Positions 44,677-51,998 of a stretch of 51,998 nt of DNA are shown piece after piece. The stretch covers positions 1 to 51,998 of the forward strand of contig JABFVL010000089.1 of the NCBI GenBank assembly GCA_013362805.1, in the 5' to 3' direction. The translations under genes and the position numbers were made by a program. The stretch comes from Mycobacteriales bacterium (GTDB taxonomy: Bacteria > Actinomycetota > Actinomycetes > Mycobacteriales > QHCE01). Every line of letters starts with the position of its first letter. The stretch's first letter is position 1. The notes beneath the pieces are model-generated. The model worked only from the letters and a program-made list of their open reading frames with translations, did not search any database and had not been told where the DNA came from.

Positions 44677-45147
44677 ATGGAGCTTGACGCGTTGCCGCAT
44701 GTCGATGAGCACGAGACGATAATCGAGGCGAGCACCGAGGATGTCTGGCGCGCCGTAAGCGAAACCATGGACCGGTCCACTTCAGGTTCATTTATGCGCT
44801 TCTACGCGAGGCTCGTTGGATGCGCCGACCACACGGCGTCTGGGCCGCGCCCATTCGCTGAAGGTTCGACGATTCCCGGCTTTCGAGTAGCCGCAGCTCA
44901 CCCGTGGCACGAGCTGGTTCTGACAGGGCGCCATCGTTTCTCGACGTATGCCCTCATCTTTCGTTTTGAGCAGCTCAGTCCAGCGCGGACGCGGCTGCGC
45001 GCCGAAACTCGGGCTGCTTTTCCTGGCGTGTTTGGGGCCGGTTATCGAGGACTTGTCATTGGGACGCGCGGGCATGTGGTAGGGATGCGGCGCATTCTCG
45101 CAGGTATTAGACGTCGATCTGAGAGGCGCCGTGATGCGGGAGCTTAA
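44677..45147 (+). CDS. SRPBCC-like (DUF2867-like) protein
   Basis: 156 residues; AAGGAGG precedes the ATG at ideal distance. The opening H-E-T-I-I-E-A-S-T-E-D-V-W-R-A-V-S-E-T resembles START/SRPBCC-like polyketide-cyclase folds, with L-T-G-R-H-R-F-S-T-Y-A-L-I-F-R-F-E and T-R-L-R-A-E-T-R-A-A-F-P-G later. Proteins of this type bind hydrophobic ligands. No partner gene points to a specific one. The C-terminus is arginine-rich. Confidence 0.75.
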   Translation: MELDALPHVDEHETIIEASTEDVWRAVSETMDRSTSGSFMRFYARLVGCADHTASGPRPFAEGSTIPGFRVAAAHPWHELVLTGRHRFSTYALIFRFEQLSPARTRLRAETRAAFPGVFGAGYRGLVIGTRGHVVGMRRILAGIRRRSERRRDAGA

Positions 45148-45336
45148 AGTGGAGGAGGATCAGCGTCGGCTTTGGGCCAGGACTCCTTGACGGTCGGTCT
45201 TTTGATTGGCCATGCGTGACGGGATCTAAGAGCACCCTGTTGACCGCCTTAGGTCATTCACCAAGCACGTTGGTGCAGGTCTGTTCCAGAGCCCTTTAGC
45301 CGGCCGCATCCAGATCTGCCATCAACTCATCTTCAT

Positions 45337-47940
45337 GTGATTGTTGTGAGTGATTTGCGATTGTTCCGCTCGGTACAATCTGAGCTTGACAGGCTCGTCA
45401 ATTCAATACACTTGGTTCTAGAGATGCATCGAGATCAGAAATTACAAGCTTTGCTGTCTGCCATAACACCGCCGGATAGTGTGTTACAGGATTGGCGTGC
45501 ACGTTTTGACGCACTTGTTATGCCGCTTAAAAATAGTGAACTGCTTCCGAGCGATGAAATTGCGATTCGTACGTTTATCAACAGATATGAATGGGAGTTT
45601 TTCGCTAAACCTGGCGAAAATTTTCCCAGCACACAACTCATGGTCACTGATGGGCGCGAGACCACAGTGCACAATACTTTTCTCGGTGGGCGCTATGACA
45701 CTATAGAATATTCTGACCTTTCTGATCACTTCCAAAATTTCTTTTCAGAAATTATTGAGGAAAGAAACACGTATCTGTTTGGAACAGATGGATATGCGGA
45801 CAATGACAACGAAATAGAGGCTGCTACGAGGGCAATTCTTGTTGATAGCCCGCAATATCGGCTATTCAAGTTGCTCGCCATGCCATCACCCCTCTTGGAA
45901 GAGGCGCCACTTACTTTGGCGGATAGGCAGCTGATCGAGAATAACTTACGAGAGTCCATTTTGGGGCCATTGCGTGATTCGCCTGAGCGACATGCCGCAC
46001 CAGGGTTCGCCGCTGAGCGCGTTTTCAAGAAGCAAATGCATTCTCTTGACGAGCAAACCAAGCCGCAGATTCGTCCAGCTAGTGATCCACGCAACAGGAT
46101 CTACAACTGGCTGCTGCAGCAAGCTAGAAATGGATGGAGCTCAACGCCGATTAAGTCAAGCTTGGATGATGATCGCGTAGAGAAAATAGCGGTACAGAAA
46201 AATGGAAACTCTTATGAAATCGTAGCCGAGTATGCCTCGGGAAAGATAGATAACATCAATGAGCTAGTGAATGATTGGAGCAGCGATGAACTTCCTTGTG
46301 AACCGAGAGACCTCCTATATGGCACAATTTTTTCATCTCTTCTCGGATATGAGTTTGTTCGCCAATTTCTCCGTGATGACACAACTCCGCCTGAACAAAT
46401 TCTAGATACTGTCGTTGGTGAACTCGCAGAGGGTTGGGCGTGGGCAGGTCATTGGGATAATCTATCGGACGATGAAATTTATGCAATTTTGATTTCTCTC
46501 CGGCGCCCACAAGGGCCTATGTGTGCAGACGTGCCTGAGAGTGGCGATTTCGGCACAATCCCGGAGTCTTATATTTCCCAACCCAACCGTCAGGAAGAAT
46601 CTCAAAATACCACTGGGATCCAGTCGGAACATTTCCTGCGAATACAACAGGAAATAAAAGCCACGGTCCTGAGTCGGGAGCAGATAGAAGAACGTAAGAA
46701 CATAACTATTGGACGAGTGTTAAGCCGTGATTACCAGGATCAATTTTCTCGCCTTATTATCGGGCAGTCCAAAGCCAGAAAATATCCAGAAATAAGTGAT
46801 CAGGCACAACATATGCTCGTAGTGGAGTTCGAGGAATCTTTAGACGACACAACAGAGCCTTATATTCCTGGCTATGTGACAACCGCCAACAGTGGCAAAC
46901 AATGGGCATTCCGGCGATCCGCCGTCGACCTCCATAAAGGCGCCCACGACGTGGTCATTCCCCGCAGCGGTCTGGCTGAGCTCGTCGATGCTTATGGCCA
47001 ACTAGGACTTCCTTCTCTCGCGCAAGCGCTGAGCAAACTAGAAAAAACGCAAGGGTTCGTCTCTGCGGATGATCTTCAAAAATTGATCAGTGCACACAGC
47101 GTCTACACATACGACAAGGCAAACGAGCTGCACCCCACGGCTTTACAAGGTTTCTCCCACTGCATTCGTAAGGGTCGCCTGCACGTCCAGTGCACCGGAG
47201 CCGCGTCTTTCCTCGCGATGTCATTGCGACTCGCAATGCCCGACTGCAGAGCCACCATTCATACCGGGCTCACGCTTAGCGATGACGACAGAATCCACGG
47301 TCTAGAACATGCGCAAGTGGCGTTAAAACATGGCAACCGTCTTTATTTGCTAGATGCCACACCACCAAGCAACTTGCGTGGGATGGCGAGGCTTAAATCT
47401 TTTATGCGAACCCGCAGGGCTGGGTTCCGAAATGCCCAACCTTCGGCACCAGCCGTTGACCCGCTCACCGAGCATGTACCTGACCCCGCAGAGTTTGTTG
47501 AGACGATCACATCAGGCGAGCTCGTCGAGCACATCACTCCACACATCAGCGCGAACGTCGTGGTGCAACTAGAGGAAATTATGCGGCCGGCATTTAACGT
47601 GACCACTAATGCCGACCTGTATCGGGCCATACTCAATTTGCCCAAGCGCGACCCGATACGAATCGCGATGGAGGCCGGCAAGCAACGCCCCGGAACACGG
47701 GGTGCTTCCGCTATGTCGTATCTGGAAAAGTACAGCAACGATGCTGACCACCGGGATCGCATTTTTAAGCTCACCGGCCGCAAATACGATCCGCGGTTCA
47801 CTGCTTTACTTGTTGACTGCCTGCGCCCGCTGACAGCCATTCAACCCGAAGCGCCGACCATTGCGCATCCCAAGCCTCAGGCGCTCGCCATGCCGCAAGT
47901 ATCCCAGGCCGCTAGCCATTGGAGGATCGATAGGGCTTAA
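45337..47940 (+). CDS. large protein with transglutaminase-like domain, mosaic composition
   Basis: 867 residues, starting at GTG 45337 without a clear ribosome binding site; the true start may be slightly later. The first about 510 residues are encoded by AT-rich DNA unlike the neighbours and match no family I know. From about 46,880 base composition returns to normal. There, Q-C-T-G-A-A-S-F-L-A-M-S-L-R-L-A (Cys 619), G-L-E-H-A-Q-V-A-L-K-H-G (His 658) and Y-L-L-D-A-T-P (Asp 673) form the Cys-His-Asp order and spacing of transglutaminase-like cysteine peptidases. The last 170 residues are unassigned. Possible roles include protein cross-linking, peptidase or effector activity; none is proven. 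No signal peptide is visible. Confidence 0.7.
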   Translation: MIVVSDLRLFRSVQSELDRLVNSIHLVLEMHRDQKLQALLSAITPPDSVLQDWRARFDALVMPLKNSELLPSDEIAIRTFINRYEWEFFAKPGENFPSTQLMVTDGRETTVHNTFLGGRYDTIEYSDLSDHFQNFFSEIIEERNTYLFGTDGYADNDNEIEAATRAILVDSPQYRLFKLLAMPSPLLEEAPLTLADRQLIENNLRESILGPLRDSPERHAAPGFAAERVFKKQMHSLDEQTKPQIRPASDPRNRIYNWLLQQARNGWSSTPIKSSLDDDRVEKIAVQKNGNSYEIVAEYASGKIDNINELVNDWSSDELPCEPRDLLYGTIFSSLLGYEFVRQFLRDDTTPPEQILDTVVGELAEGWAWAGHWDNLSDDEIYAILISLRRPQGPMCADVPESGDFGTIPESYISQPNRQEESQNTTGIQSEHFLRIQQEIKATVLSREQIEERKNITIGRVLSRDYQDQFSRLIIGQSKARKYPEISDQAQHMLVVEFEESLDDTTEPYIPGYVTTANSGKQWAFRRSAVDLHKGAHDVVIPRSGLAELVDAYGQLGLPSLAQALSKLEKTQGFVSADDLQKLISAHSVYTYDKANELHPTALQGFSHCIRKGRLHVQCTGAASFLAMSLRLAMPDCRATIHTGLTLSDDDRIHGLEHAQVALKHGNRLYLLDATPPSNLRGMARLKSFMRTRRAGFRNAQPSAPAVDPLTEHVPDPAEFVETITSGELVEHITPHISANVVVQLEEIMRPAFNVTTNADLYRAILNLPKRDPIRIAMEAGKQRPGTRGASAMSYLEKYSNDADHRDRIFKLTGRKYDPRFTALLVDCLRPLTAIQPEAPTIAHPKPQALAMPQVSQAASHWRIDRA

Positions 47941-48121
47941 GGGGCGTGATTTTGCTCAAAGTCCTATCCGAGATGCCACATCAGGGTGGTGTTGGTATCG
48001 CGGAAGTGTTCAGAGAGCACACAGCCAACGATTCCGTCCGTAACCTTCGTGTGCTGCGGAATATGCGTTGTTTGGTCGGGCAGACTGTGCGAAATGGTTC
48101 TCTATTGCGGGGGTGCGTGGC

Positions 48122-48784
48122 ATGCGCGTAGTGATTGCCGGTGGTCACGGCAAGATAGCGCTGAAGTTGGAGTCGCTGCTTTTCGCGCGTGAGGACGAGC
48201 CGGTGGGTTTGATTCGGAACCCGGCGCATGCGACTGAGGTTGAGGCGATGGGCGCGCAGGCTGTGGTGTGCGATTTGGAGCGGGCCGATGTGTCGCAGGT
48301 CGCTGAGGTGCTTCGTGGCGCTGACGCGGTGGTTTTCGCCGCTGGCGCCGGTGCGGGCAGTGGGGTGGAGCGCAAGTATGCGGTTGATCGGGATGGTTCG
48401 ATTTTGCTCGCAAAGGCGTGTGAACAAGTAGGCGTGCGGCGGTTTGTGCAGATCTCGTCAATGGGGGCCGGTCAGCCGCCTCAGGCGGGCTCGAACGAAG
48501 TGTGGTCGGCTTATATCAACGCTAAGACTGAGGCCGAGGACGATTTGCGGAGCCGCGGCCTCAATTGGACGATTGTGCGCCCAGGCCGGTTGACTGATGA
48601 CGAGGGCACAGGGCTGGTGCACCTTTCTCAATCGCCGGTTTCCGCTGCGGAGGTGTCGCGCGACGATGTTGCGGCAGTGGTGGCGGAACTCTTGGGAGTT
48701 TCGGCGACGTCCGGCATGACTCTGGAGTTGACCGGCGGCGATATTCCTGTTCGCGAGGCTGTTCAGCGCATCGCGGCTGGGTGA
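48122..48784 (+). CDS. NAD(P)H-binding SDR-like protein (YwnB/NmrA-type)
   Basis: 220 residues from ATG 48122. It begins M-R-V-V-I-A-G-G-H-G-K-I-A-L-K-L, a glycine-rich nucleotide loop at the very N-terminus. V-F-A-A-G-A-G-A-G-S-G and R-F-V-Q-I-S-S-M-G-A follow, then Y-I-N-A-K-T-E-A-E with the position of the SDR Y-x-x-x-K motif, and W-T-I-V-R-P-G-R-L-T. Family members are atypical SDRs with redox-sensing or reductase roles. GGGGGTG precedes the start. Confidence 0.88.
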   Translation: MRVVIAGGHGKIALKLESLLFAREDEPVGLIRNPAHATEVEAMGAQAVVCDLERADVSQVAEVLRGADAVVFAAGAGAGSGVERKYAVDRDGSILLAKACEQVGVRRFVQISSMGAGQPPQAGSNEVWSAYINAKTEAEDDLRSRGLNWTIVRPGRLTDDEGTGLVHLSQSPVSAAEVSRDDVAAVVAELLGVSATSGMTLELTGGDIPVREAVQRIAAG

Positions 48785-48839
48785 GTTGGGATGCGGCGTA
48801 TTCTCCCTGAGATTCGCCGTCGATCCGAATAGCTCGTGG

Positions 48840-49712
48840 TCATCGTGTTTGCCCATCGACCAGTTTTTCGCTCACCTGAGTGAAGCCGTGGTTGCCCGCG
48901 CCGTCGGCGATGAGTTGATCCACGATTGCGTTGAGGTGGTCGAGCTGCCCGGTGTCCATTCCCCGCGATTGGCGAAGTTCGGCGAGTTGGTGCAGAACGC
49001 GGCTGTGTTCGACGAGTGAGGCGGGACCTTTGGGGTATCGCTGTTCTTGCACTTCTTGGGTGGTCTCGGTCAGCGCGTCGATGACGTAACCGAATTGTTT
49101 GTGGGCGAATGGCAGGAACGCGTCGAGGTCGGCGTTGCGTCCCCCGATGAGGCTGAGGGCGTTGAAGTAGGCCATTTCGGCGTCGTACCAAAGGCCAAGC
49201 AGTGCCATGTCGTAGAGGCTGGCTTGGCCGGGGTTGGCGCCGACGTATCTGATGGTGCCGAATGTGGTGAGGGCAGCGGCGTGTTCGCTGAAGGTGTCGA
49301 ATGCTCCGGCGAAGAACAAGGTTGCTGTCGGACTGCCGATGTGGGCCGGGCTGGCTTGGATGACGCCGTCGAGGTACCGGGCGCCGTAGTTTTCGGCTTG
49401 CTTGGCGAGGTTTTGTGCTTCCTCTGGGGTGCTGGTGGTGAGGTTGATAAGTGTTTTTTGGTGGAGGGCTGGGCCGAGGTTGTCGAGGATTTCTTGGCTG
49501 GCCGCGTAGTCGGTGACGCACAGGATGATGAGCATGTTGTGTGCGGCTTCTTCTGGGGTGGAGGCCCCGATGGCGCCTTGTTCGATGAGCGCTTGCTGTT
49601 TGTTGGCGGTCCGATTCCAGATGGTGACGGGATGGCCGGCGTCCAGAAGGACGGTTGCGAGGGCCCGTCCCATGGCGCCGAGTCCGATGATGCTGACTGG
49701 AGCGTGGCTCAT
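48840..49712 (-). CDS. imine-reductase-like NAD(P)-dependent dehydrogenase
   Basis: 290 residues. The N-terminal Rossmann motif is I-G-L-G-A-M-G-R-A-L-A, followed by W-N-R-T and an all-alpha C-terminal dimerisation domain with A-S-L-Y-D-M-A-L-L-G-L-W-Y. The G-L-G-x-M-G plus N-R-T pattern and length match the beta-hydroxyacid dehydrogenase superfamily branch that includes imine reductases, where NADPH is used. Long antisense open frames here are shadows. It is divergent from a TetR gene with an inverted repeat between them, suggesting local repression. Confidence 0.9.
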   Translation of the reverse strand: MSHAPVSIIGLGAMGRALATVLLDAGHPVTIWNRTANKQQALIEQGAIGASTPEEAAHNMLIILCVTDYAASQEILDNLGPALHQKTLINLTTSTPEEAQNLAKQAENYGARYLDGVIQASPAHIGSPTATLFFAGAFDTFSEHAAALTTFGTIRYVGANPGQASLYDMALLGLWYDAEMAYFNALSLIGGRNADLDAFLPFAHKQFGYVIDALTETTQEVQEQRYPKGPASLVEHSRVLHQLAELRQSRGMDTGQLDHLNAIVDQLIADGAGNHGFTQVSEKLVDGQTR

Positions 49713-49741
49713 GATGTGGTCCTTCTGCGAGATTAAATTTC

Positions 49742-49760
49742 GTTACGTGCCGTATCGTAA
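49742..49760. promoter_or_regulatory. candidate TetR operator
   Basis: GTTACG (49742-49747) and CGTAAC (49755-49760) form a perfect inverted repeat with 7-base spacer in the 69-bp gap between the divergent imine-reductase-like gene and its TetR neighbour. Confidence 0.55.
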
Positions 49761-49781
49761 CAGAAGGGCTAGACTTGCGAT

Positions 49782-50450
49782 ATGGCATCGAGTCGGACCC
49801 CACGCAGCGCGACCACGCCCGTCGGTCGCCCGCGCGACACCCATATTGACCTGGCCATACTCGAAGCCGCACTCGCCTTGCTCGACAAAAAGGGCTATGC
49901 CGGGCTGGTGCTGGAAGAAGTCGCCCGCCAAGCCGAAACCACAAAACCGGCCATATATCGTCGGTGGGGAAGCCGGCAAAATCTCGCCCTCGCCGCCCTC
50001 GGAATGCGGCTGGAAGGCATCCAAACCCCAGACACCGGCTGCACCATCTGCGACCTCAACGAAGGCCTCAATATTTTCGTAGCCGCGTTCCAGCGAATCC
50101 GGCCCGAAATCTTGGGGCCGCTACACGCCGCATGCGCCGCCGAGCCGGAACTACACCGCACATTCATGACAACGCTGTTCGAACCGCCCCGTCGCTCCGT
50201 GCTCCGCATGCTTGAAACAGCCACCGCCCGTGGAGACCTTCGGCCCGATCTCGATATTGAACTCGTGCTCGACATGCTCGGGTCTCTCGTGCATTACCGC
50301 GCGCTTTTTGGACATGCGGCGCTGGAGACCAGCGACGTGGAAAACGCGGTAGCCGCCCTGCTTAGCGGCATCGCCACTGATTATCCGGCGTTGGTAGAAC
50401 ACAGCCGTGAGCTAGCGGGCGCCTCACCGGTCCACGCTGTGCACGCATGA
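49782..50450 (+). CDS. TetR-family regulator
   Basis: 222 residues. A helix-turn-helix with L-A-I-L-E-A-A-L-A-L-L-D-K-K-G-Y-A-G-L-V-L-E-E-V-A-R-Q-A-E-T and K-P-A-I-Y-R-R-W opens the protein, and a C-terminal ligand-binding domain of the TetR_C_16-like type follows, with R-G-D-L-R-P-D-L-D-I. It probably represses the divergent dehydrogenase and itself through the inverted repeat at 49742-49760. The ligand may be that enzyme's substrate. Confidence 0.9.
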   Translation: MASSRTPRSATTPVGRPRDTHIDLAILEAALALLDKKGYAGLVLEEVARQAETTKPAIYRRWGSRQNLALAALGMRLEGIQTPDTGCTICDLNEGLNIFVAAFQRIRPEILGPLHAACAAEPELHRTFMTTLFEPPRRSVLRMLETATARGDLRPDLDIELVLDMLGSLVHYRALFGHAALETSDVENAVAALLSGIATDYPALVEHSRELAGASPVHAVHA

Positions 50451-50502
50451 AAAGTAAAGAAAGCCGCTGTAGCTCGCGACCAAAGTGACGTATGAGGACC
50501 GG

Positions 50503-51474
50503 TTAGCTTGGTTTTCTTCCTGGCGTTCTGCACGTCGCGTTAGAAGTCGCCGGTCCAGCGGTGGGGCGAGGACGGCCACCGCTCGTTCCCGGCGGGCGAC
50601 CATCGTGGACATGTGCGGGCAAAGCCGATCGATACGTGACCCCGGCTGGAAAGTTGCCGCTGACGGTATATGTCGTACCTTGTTTAGCGCTCTGTATAGG
50701 GCCACTGTAGGTGGCGTGAGCTTCGGTCAGAATGCGTTCGGCGCTCACATTGGGATGATGATGCGTGAGTAAAACCTTGCCCGCCCCGGCCGCTTGAGCG
50801 GCTTGGCCCGCCGTGTGTCCAGATAGATGAAGGCCGGAAGACACTTCGGCTTTCTTGAGGTAGAACGCTTCAACCAGTGCCAGATCCGCCTCTTGTGCGG
50901 CCTTCAGTAGACCAGGCGAAGGCGTGCCGGGTTGCGCTTCGCCGACGTCTCCTGAATAAGCAAATCGTTCACCCGTCCCATCGACACGAACGGCATAGGC
51001 TTCCAGTCCCACATGATCCACTGGAAATAGGGTGACGCTCAAATCGCCGACTTCCAGAGGCTCGGCGGGATAGAAGGTCTTGAAATCGAAAACGCCGCTG
51101 ATGGGCCGAGGAAAGCCTTTGTGCTGAGTTGCCTGATCGAGTTCTTCTTTAATCCCAGCTGGCCCATAGACCGGAATTTGCGCGGGGAATGGTGGCATGG
51201 CGGCGCCGTCTTCGTCTTTGGGGTACTGCAAATCTTGGCCGAGGGCGGCGAGGTCGCCGATGTGGTCGCCGTGAGCATGAGTGATGAGCAACGCGTCGAT
51301 TTTCTCGCGGAGTCCTTGCTTCCCTAGTTTCGCGTTCGCGCCAAAGCCGATATCGAGTAGTAGTCGCGTTTGCTGGCTCTCCAGTAGATATGCCGAAGTT
51401 CCGTGAAATCTGTCTTCGTCATCCACATACGATGTGCTGCCCGAACATCCCAAAACGGATAAATTCATGGCCAT
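50503..51474 (-). CDS. MBL-fold hydrolase, Rv1339-like, with unusual C-terminal tail
   Basis: 323 residues; M-N-L-S-V-L-G-C-S-G-S at the N-terminus and the metal motif H-A-H-G-D-H are clear. F-P-V-D-H-V-G, Y-S-G-D-V-G and L-T-H-H-H-P-N supply further metal ligands. The sequence matches Rv1339-type proteins, described as atypical cAMP phosphodiesterases. Homologues end near G-T-T-Y-T-V (about residue 271). Here some 50 low-complexity, proline/arginine-rich residues follow, so a frameshift or stop loss is possible. It starts at ATG 51474 or ATG 51468. Confidence 0.88.
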   Translation of the reverse strand: MAMNLSVLGCSGSTSYVDDEDRFHGTSAYLLESQQTRLLLDIGFGANAKLGKQGLREKIDALLITHAHGDHIGDLAALGQDLQYPKDEDGAAMPPFPAQIPVYGPAGIKEELDQATQHKGFPRPISGVFDFKTFYPAEPLEVGDLSVTLFPVDHVGLEAYAVRVDGTGERFAYSGDVGEAQPGTPSPGLLKAAQEADLALVEAFYLKKAEVSSGLHLSGHTAGQAAQAAGAGKVLLTHHHPNVSAERILTEAHATYSGPIQSAKQGTTYTVSGNFPAGVTYRSALPAHVHDGRPPGTSGGRPRPTAGPATSNATCRTPGRKPS

Positions 51475-51537
51475 GTGAATAGTTTCTCATAGGCCATCAA
51501 CAGTCACTCGCCGTGATGAAAGCCAGCCGTGTGAGGG

Positions 51538-51744
51538 CTAGTTGGGTTCACCGGGGCATTGAGAAACAGCTGATCCCGCCTGCCTCAGAGCGCCGCGGCT
51601 CTTAGCGATGTCCTGGGCCAACAGCGTGCCGCGCTGTGTGGCCTTGCCCTTTATGTCGGCCCAGGCTGGCTTATCGCGCTTCGGTAGACCCTGGCAAAGC
51701 CAGATGGAACGAATATCGAACTCCGGACAAGTAATAGATGTCAA
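51538..51744 (-). CDS. weakly supported small ORF
   Basis: 68 codons from a TTG, with no ribosome binding site. The middle (K-P-A-W-A-D-I-K-G-K-A-T-Q-R-G-T-L-L-A-Q-D-I-A) could be a helical protein, but no family is recognised. Otherwise the 51475-51776 stretch holds no other supported gene. Confidence 0.2.
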   Translation of the reverse strand: MTSITCPEFDIRSIWLCQGLPKRDKPAWADIKGKATQRGTLLAQDIAKSRGALRQAGSAVSQCPGEPN

Positions 51745-51776
51745 CTAAATTACGGCGCCATTGACGGTGGCTTATT

Positions 51777-51787
51777 AAGGAGGTGTC
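51777..51787 (+). promoter_or_regulatory. very strong Shine-Dalgarno ahead of the sigma factor frame
   Basis: AAGGAGGTG is nearly a full anti-16S match. The nearest codons in frame with the sigma gene are ATT at 51788 and 51791 and GTG at 51797 (13 bases away); no ATG follows at normal spacing. A hairpin AGTCACT-GCC-AGTGACT lies at 51808-51824. It may serve an extended N-terminus or a leader peptide. Confidence 0.45.
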
Positions 51788-51856
51788 ATTATTACGGTGT
51801 TACAGCTAGTCACTGCCAGTGACTCAGGCTCCCCACCCCAGTTAGGTGAGGCCAAC

Positions 51857-51998
51857 ATGCATCCAAAGTCAGAGATGACGGATGCTGAACTGATCAGCGC
51901 CGGTCGAGAAGAATTCGCCCAAATATTTCATAAATATGCGGACGCTATTTATCGATATGCGGTCCGGCGGGTAGGCGTGGACAGCGGCGAAGACATTG
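51857..51998 (+). CDS. ECF sigma factor, N-terminal part (cut by window end)
   Basis: 47 codons are visible from ATG 51857, with GAGG 5 bases upstream: M-T-D-A-E-L-I-S-A-G, then F-A-Q-I-F-H-K-Y-A-D-A-I-Y-R-Y-A-V-R-R-V-G. This is region 2.1-2.2 of an extracytoplasmic-function sigma-70 factor. The frame is open further upstream to 51788 without a stop, so a longer N-terminus is possible. The rest of the gene lies outside the window. Confidence 0.85.
   Translation, partial: MHPKSEMTDAELISAGREEFAQIFHKYADAIYRYAVRRVGVDSGEDI

Noticed and set aside
48763..49944. 393-codon frame overlapping the imine-reductase-like gene and running into the TetR gene
   Set aside because: Extremely Arg/His/Pro-rich shadow frame crossing two real genes and their operator.

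Overview
The window reads as chromosomal DNA of an actinobacterium of moderately high GC. Supporting evidence: a bacterial proteasome activator (Bpa) ending in G-Q-Y-L, a GuaB1-type IMPDH-family protein, an EtfD-like (Rv0338c-like) iron-sulfur oxidoreductase, a DCD:DUT-type dCTP deaminase, an Rv1339-like metallo-beta-lactamase protein, many GTG starts and a tRNA-Ser without an encoded CCA. A Glycomycetales/Micromonosporales-like host is possible, but genus cannot be read from the sequence. No integrase, transposase, phage structural gene or CRISPR array was seen.

Layout. 1-4.6 kb: terminator-like palindrome, UvrA paralogue of the drug-resistance type, VOC protein, zinc-ribbon membrane protein, dcd. 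4.6-9.3 kb: two proteins built from GntR-like winged helices, one with about nine in tandem. 9.4-15.5 kb: core block on the minus strand: guaB1, then etfD and two CNNM/CBS membrane proteins in an apparent operon. etfD carries an in-frame TAG before an intact, family-like C-terminus, and the next gene seems to start at ATT. 15.7-19.0 kb: large LOG-family protein, HAD-family protein and a thiamine-binding-type small protein. 19-24 kb: bpa, PH-like membrane protein, quinone oxidoreductase, APH-type kinase, tRNA-Ser(UGA), acetyltransferase, Nudix.

24-34 kb is accessory-looking: a roughly 1,285-residue membrane protein of unknown family, an NmrA-like oxidoreductase, an unknown protein, a CGNR zinc-finger remnant, a patatin-like protein apparently lacking its nucleophile elbow, an SGNH esterase, a Nudix protein and a 55-residue secreted cysteine peptide. 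34-38.6 kb: RBBP9-like hydrolase, DUF3224 protein, and a divergent TetR/MFS efflux pair sharing a clear palindromic operator, then an alpha/beta hydrolase.

38.6-43.6 kb: an XRE/TPR regulator plus SLOG (TIGR00725-like) operon bracketed by two inverted copies of a 70-nt two-tier hairpin element, followed by a Gfo/Idh/MocA oxidoreductase facing a pseudaminate/sialate synthase. 43.6-52 kb: small unknown genes, an 868-residue protein with a transglutaminase-like triad and an AT-rich N-terminal half, an NAD(P)-binding protein, a divergent imine-reductase/TetR pair, an MBL-fold hydrolase and the start of an ECF sigma factor cut by the window end.

The best candidates for something undescribed are the 70-nt element pair around the XRE-SLOG operon, the poly-winged-helix pair, the LOG-HAD pair, the interrupted etfD and the mosaic transglutaminase-like protein.
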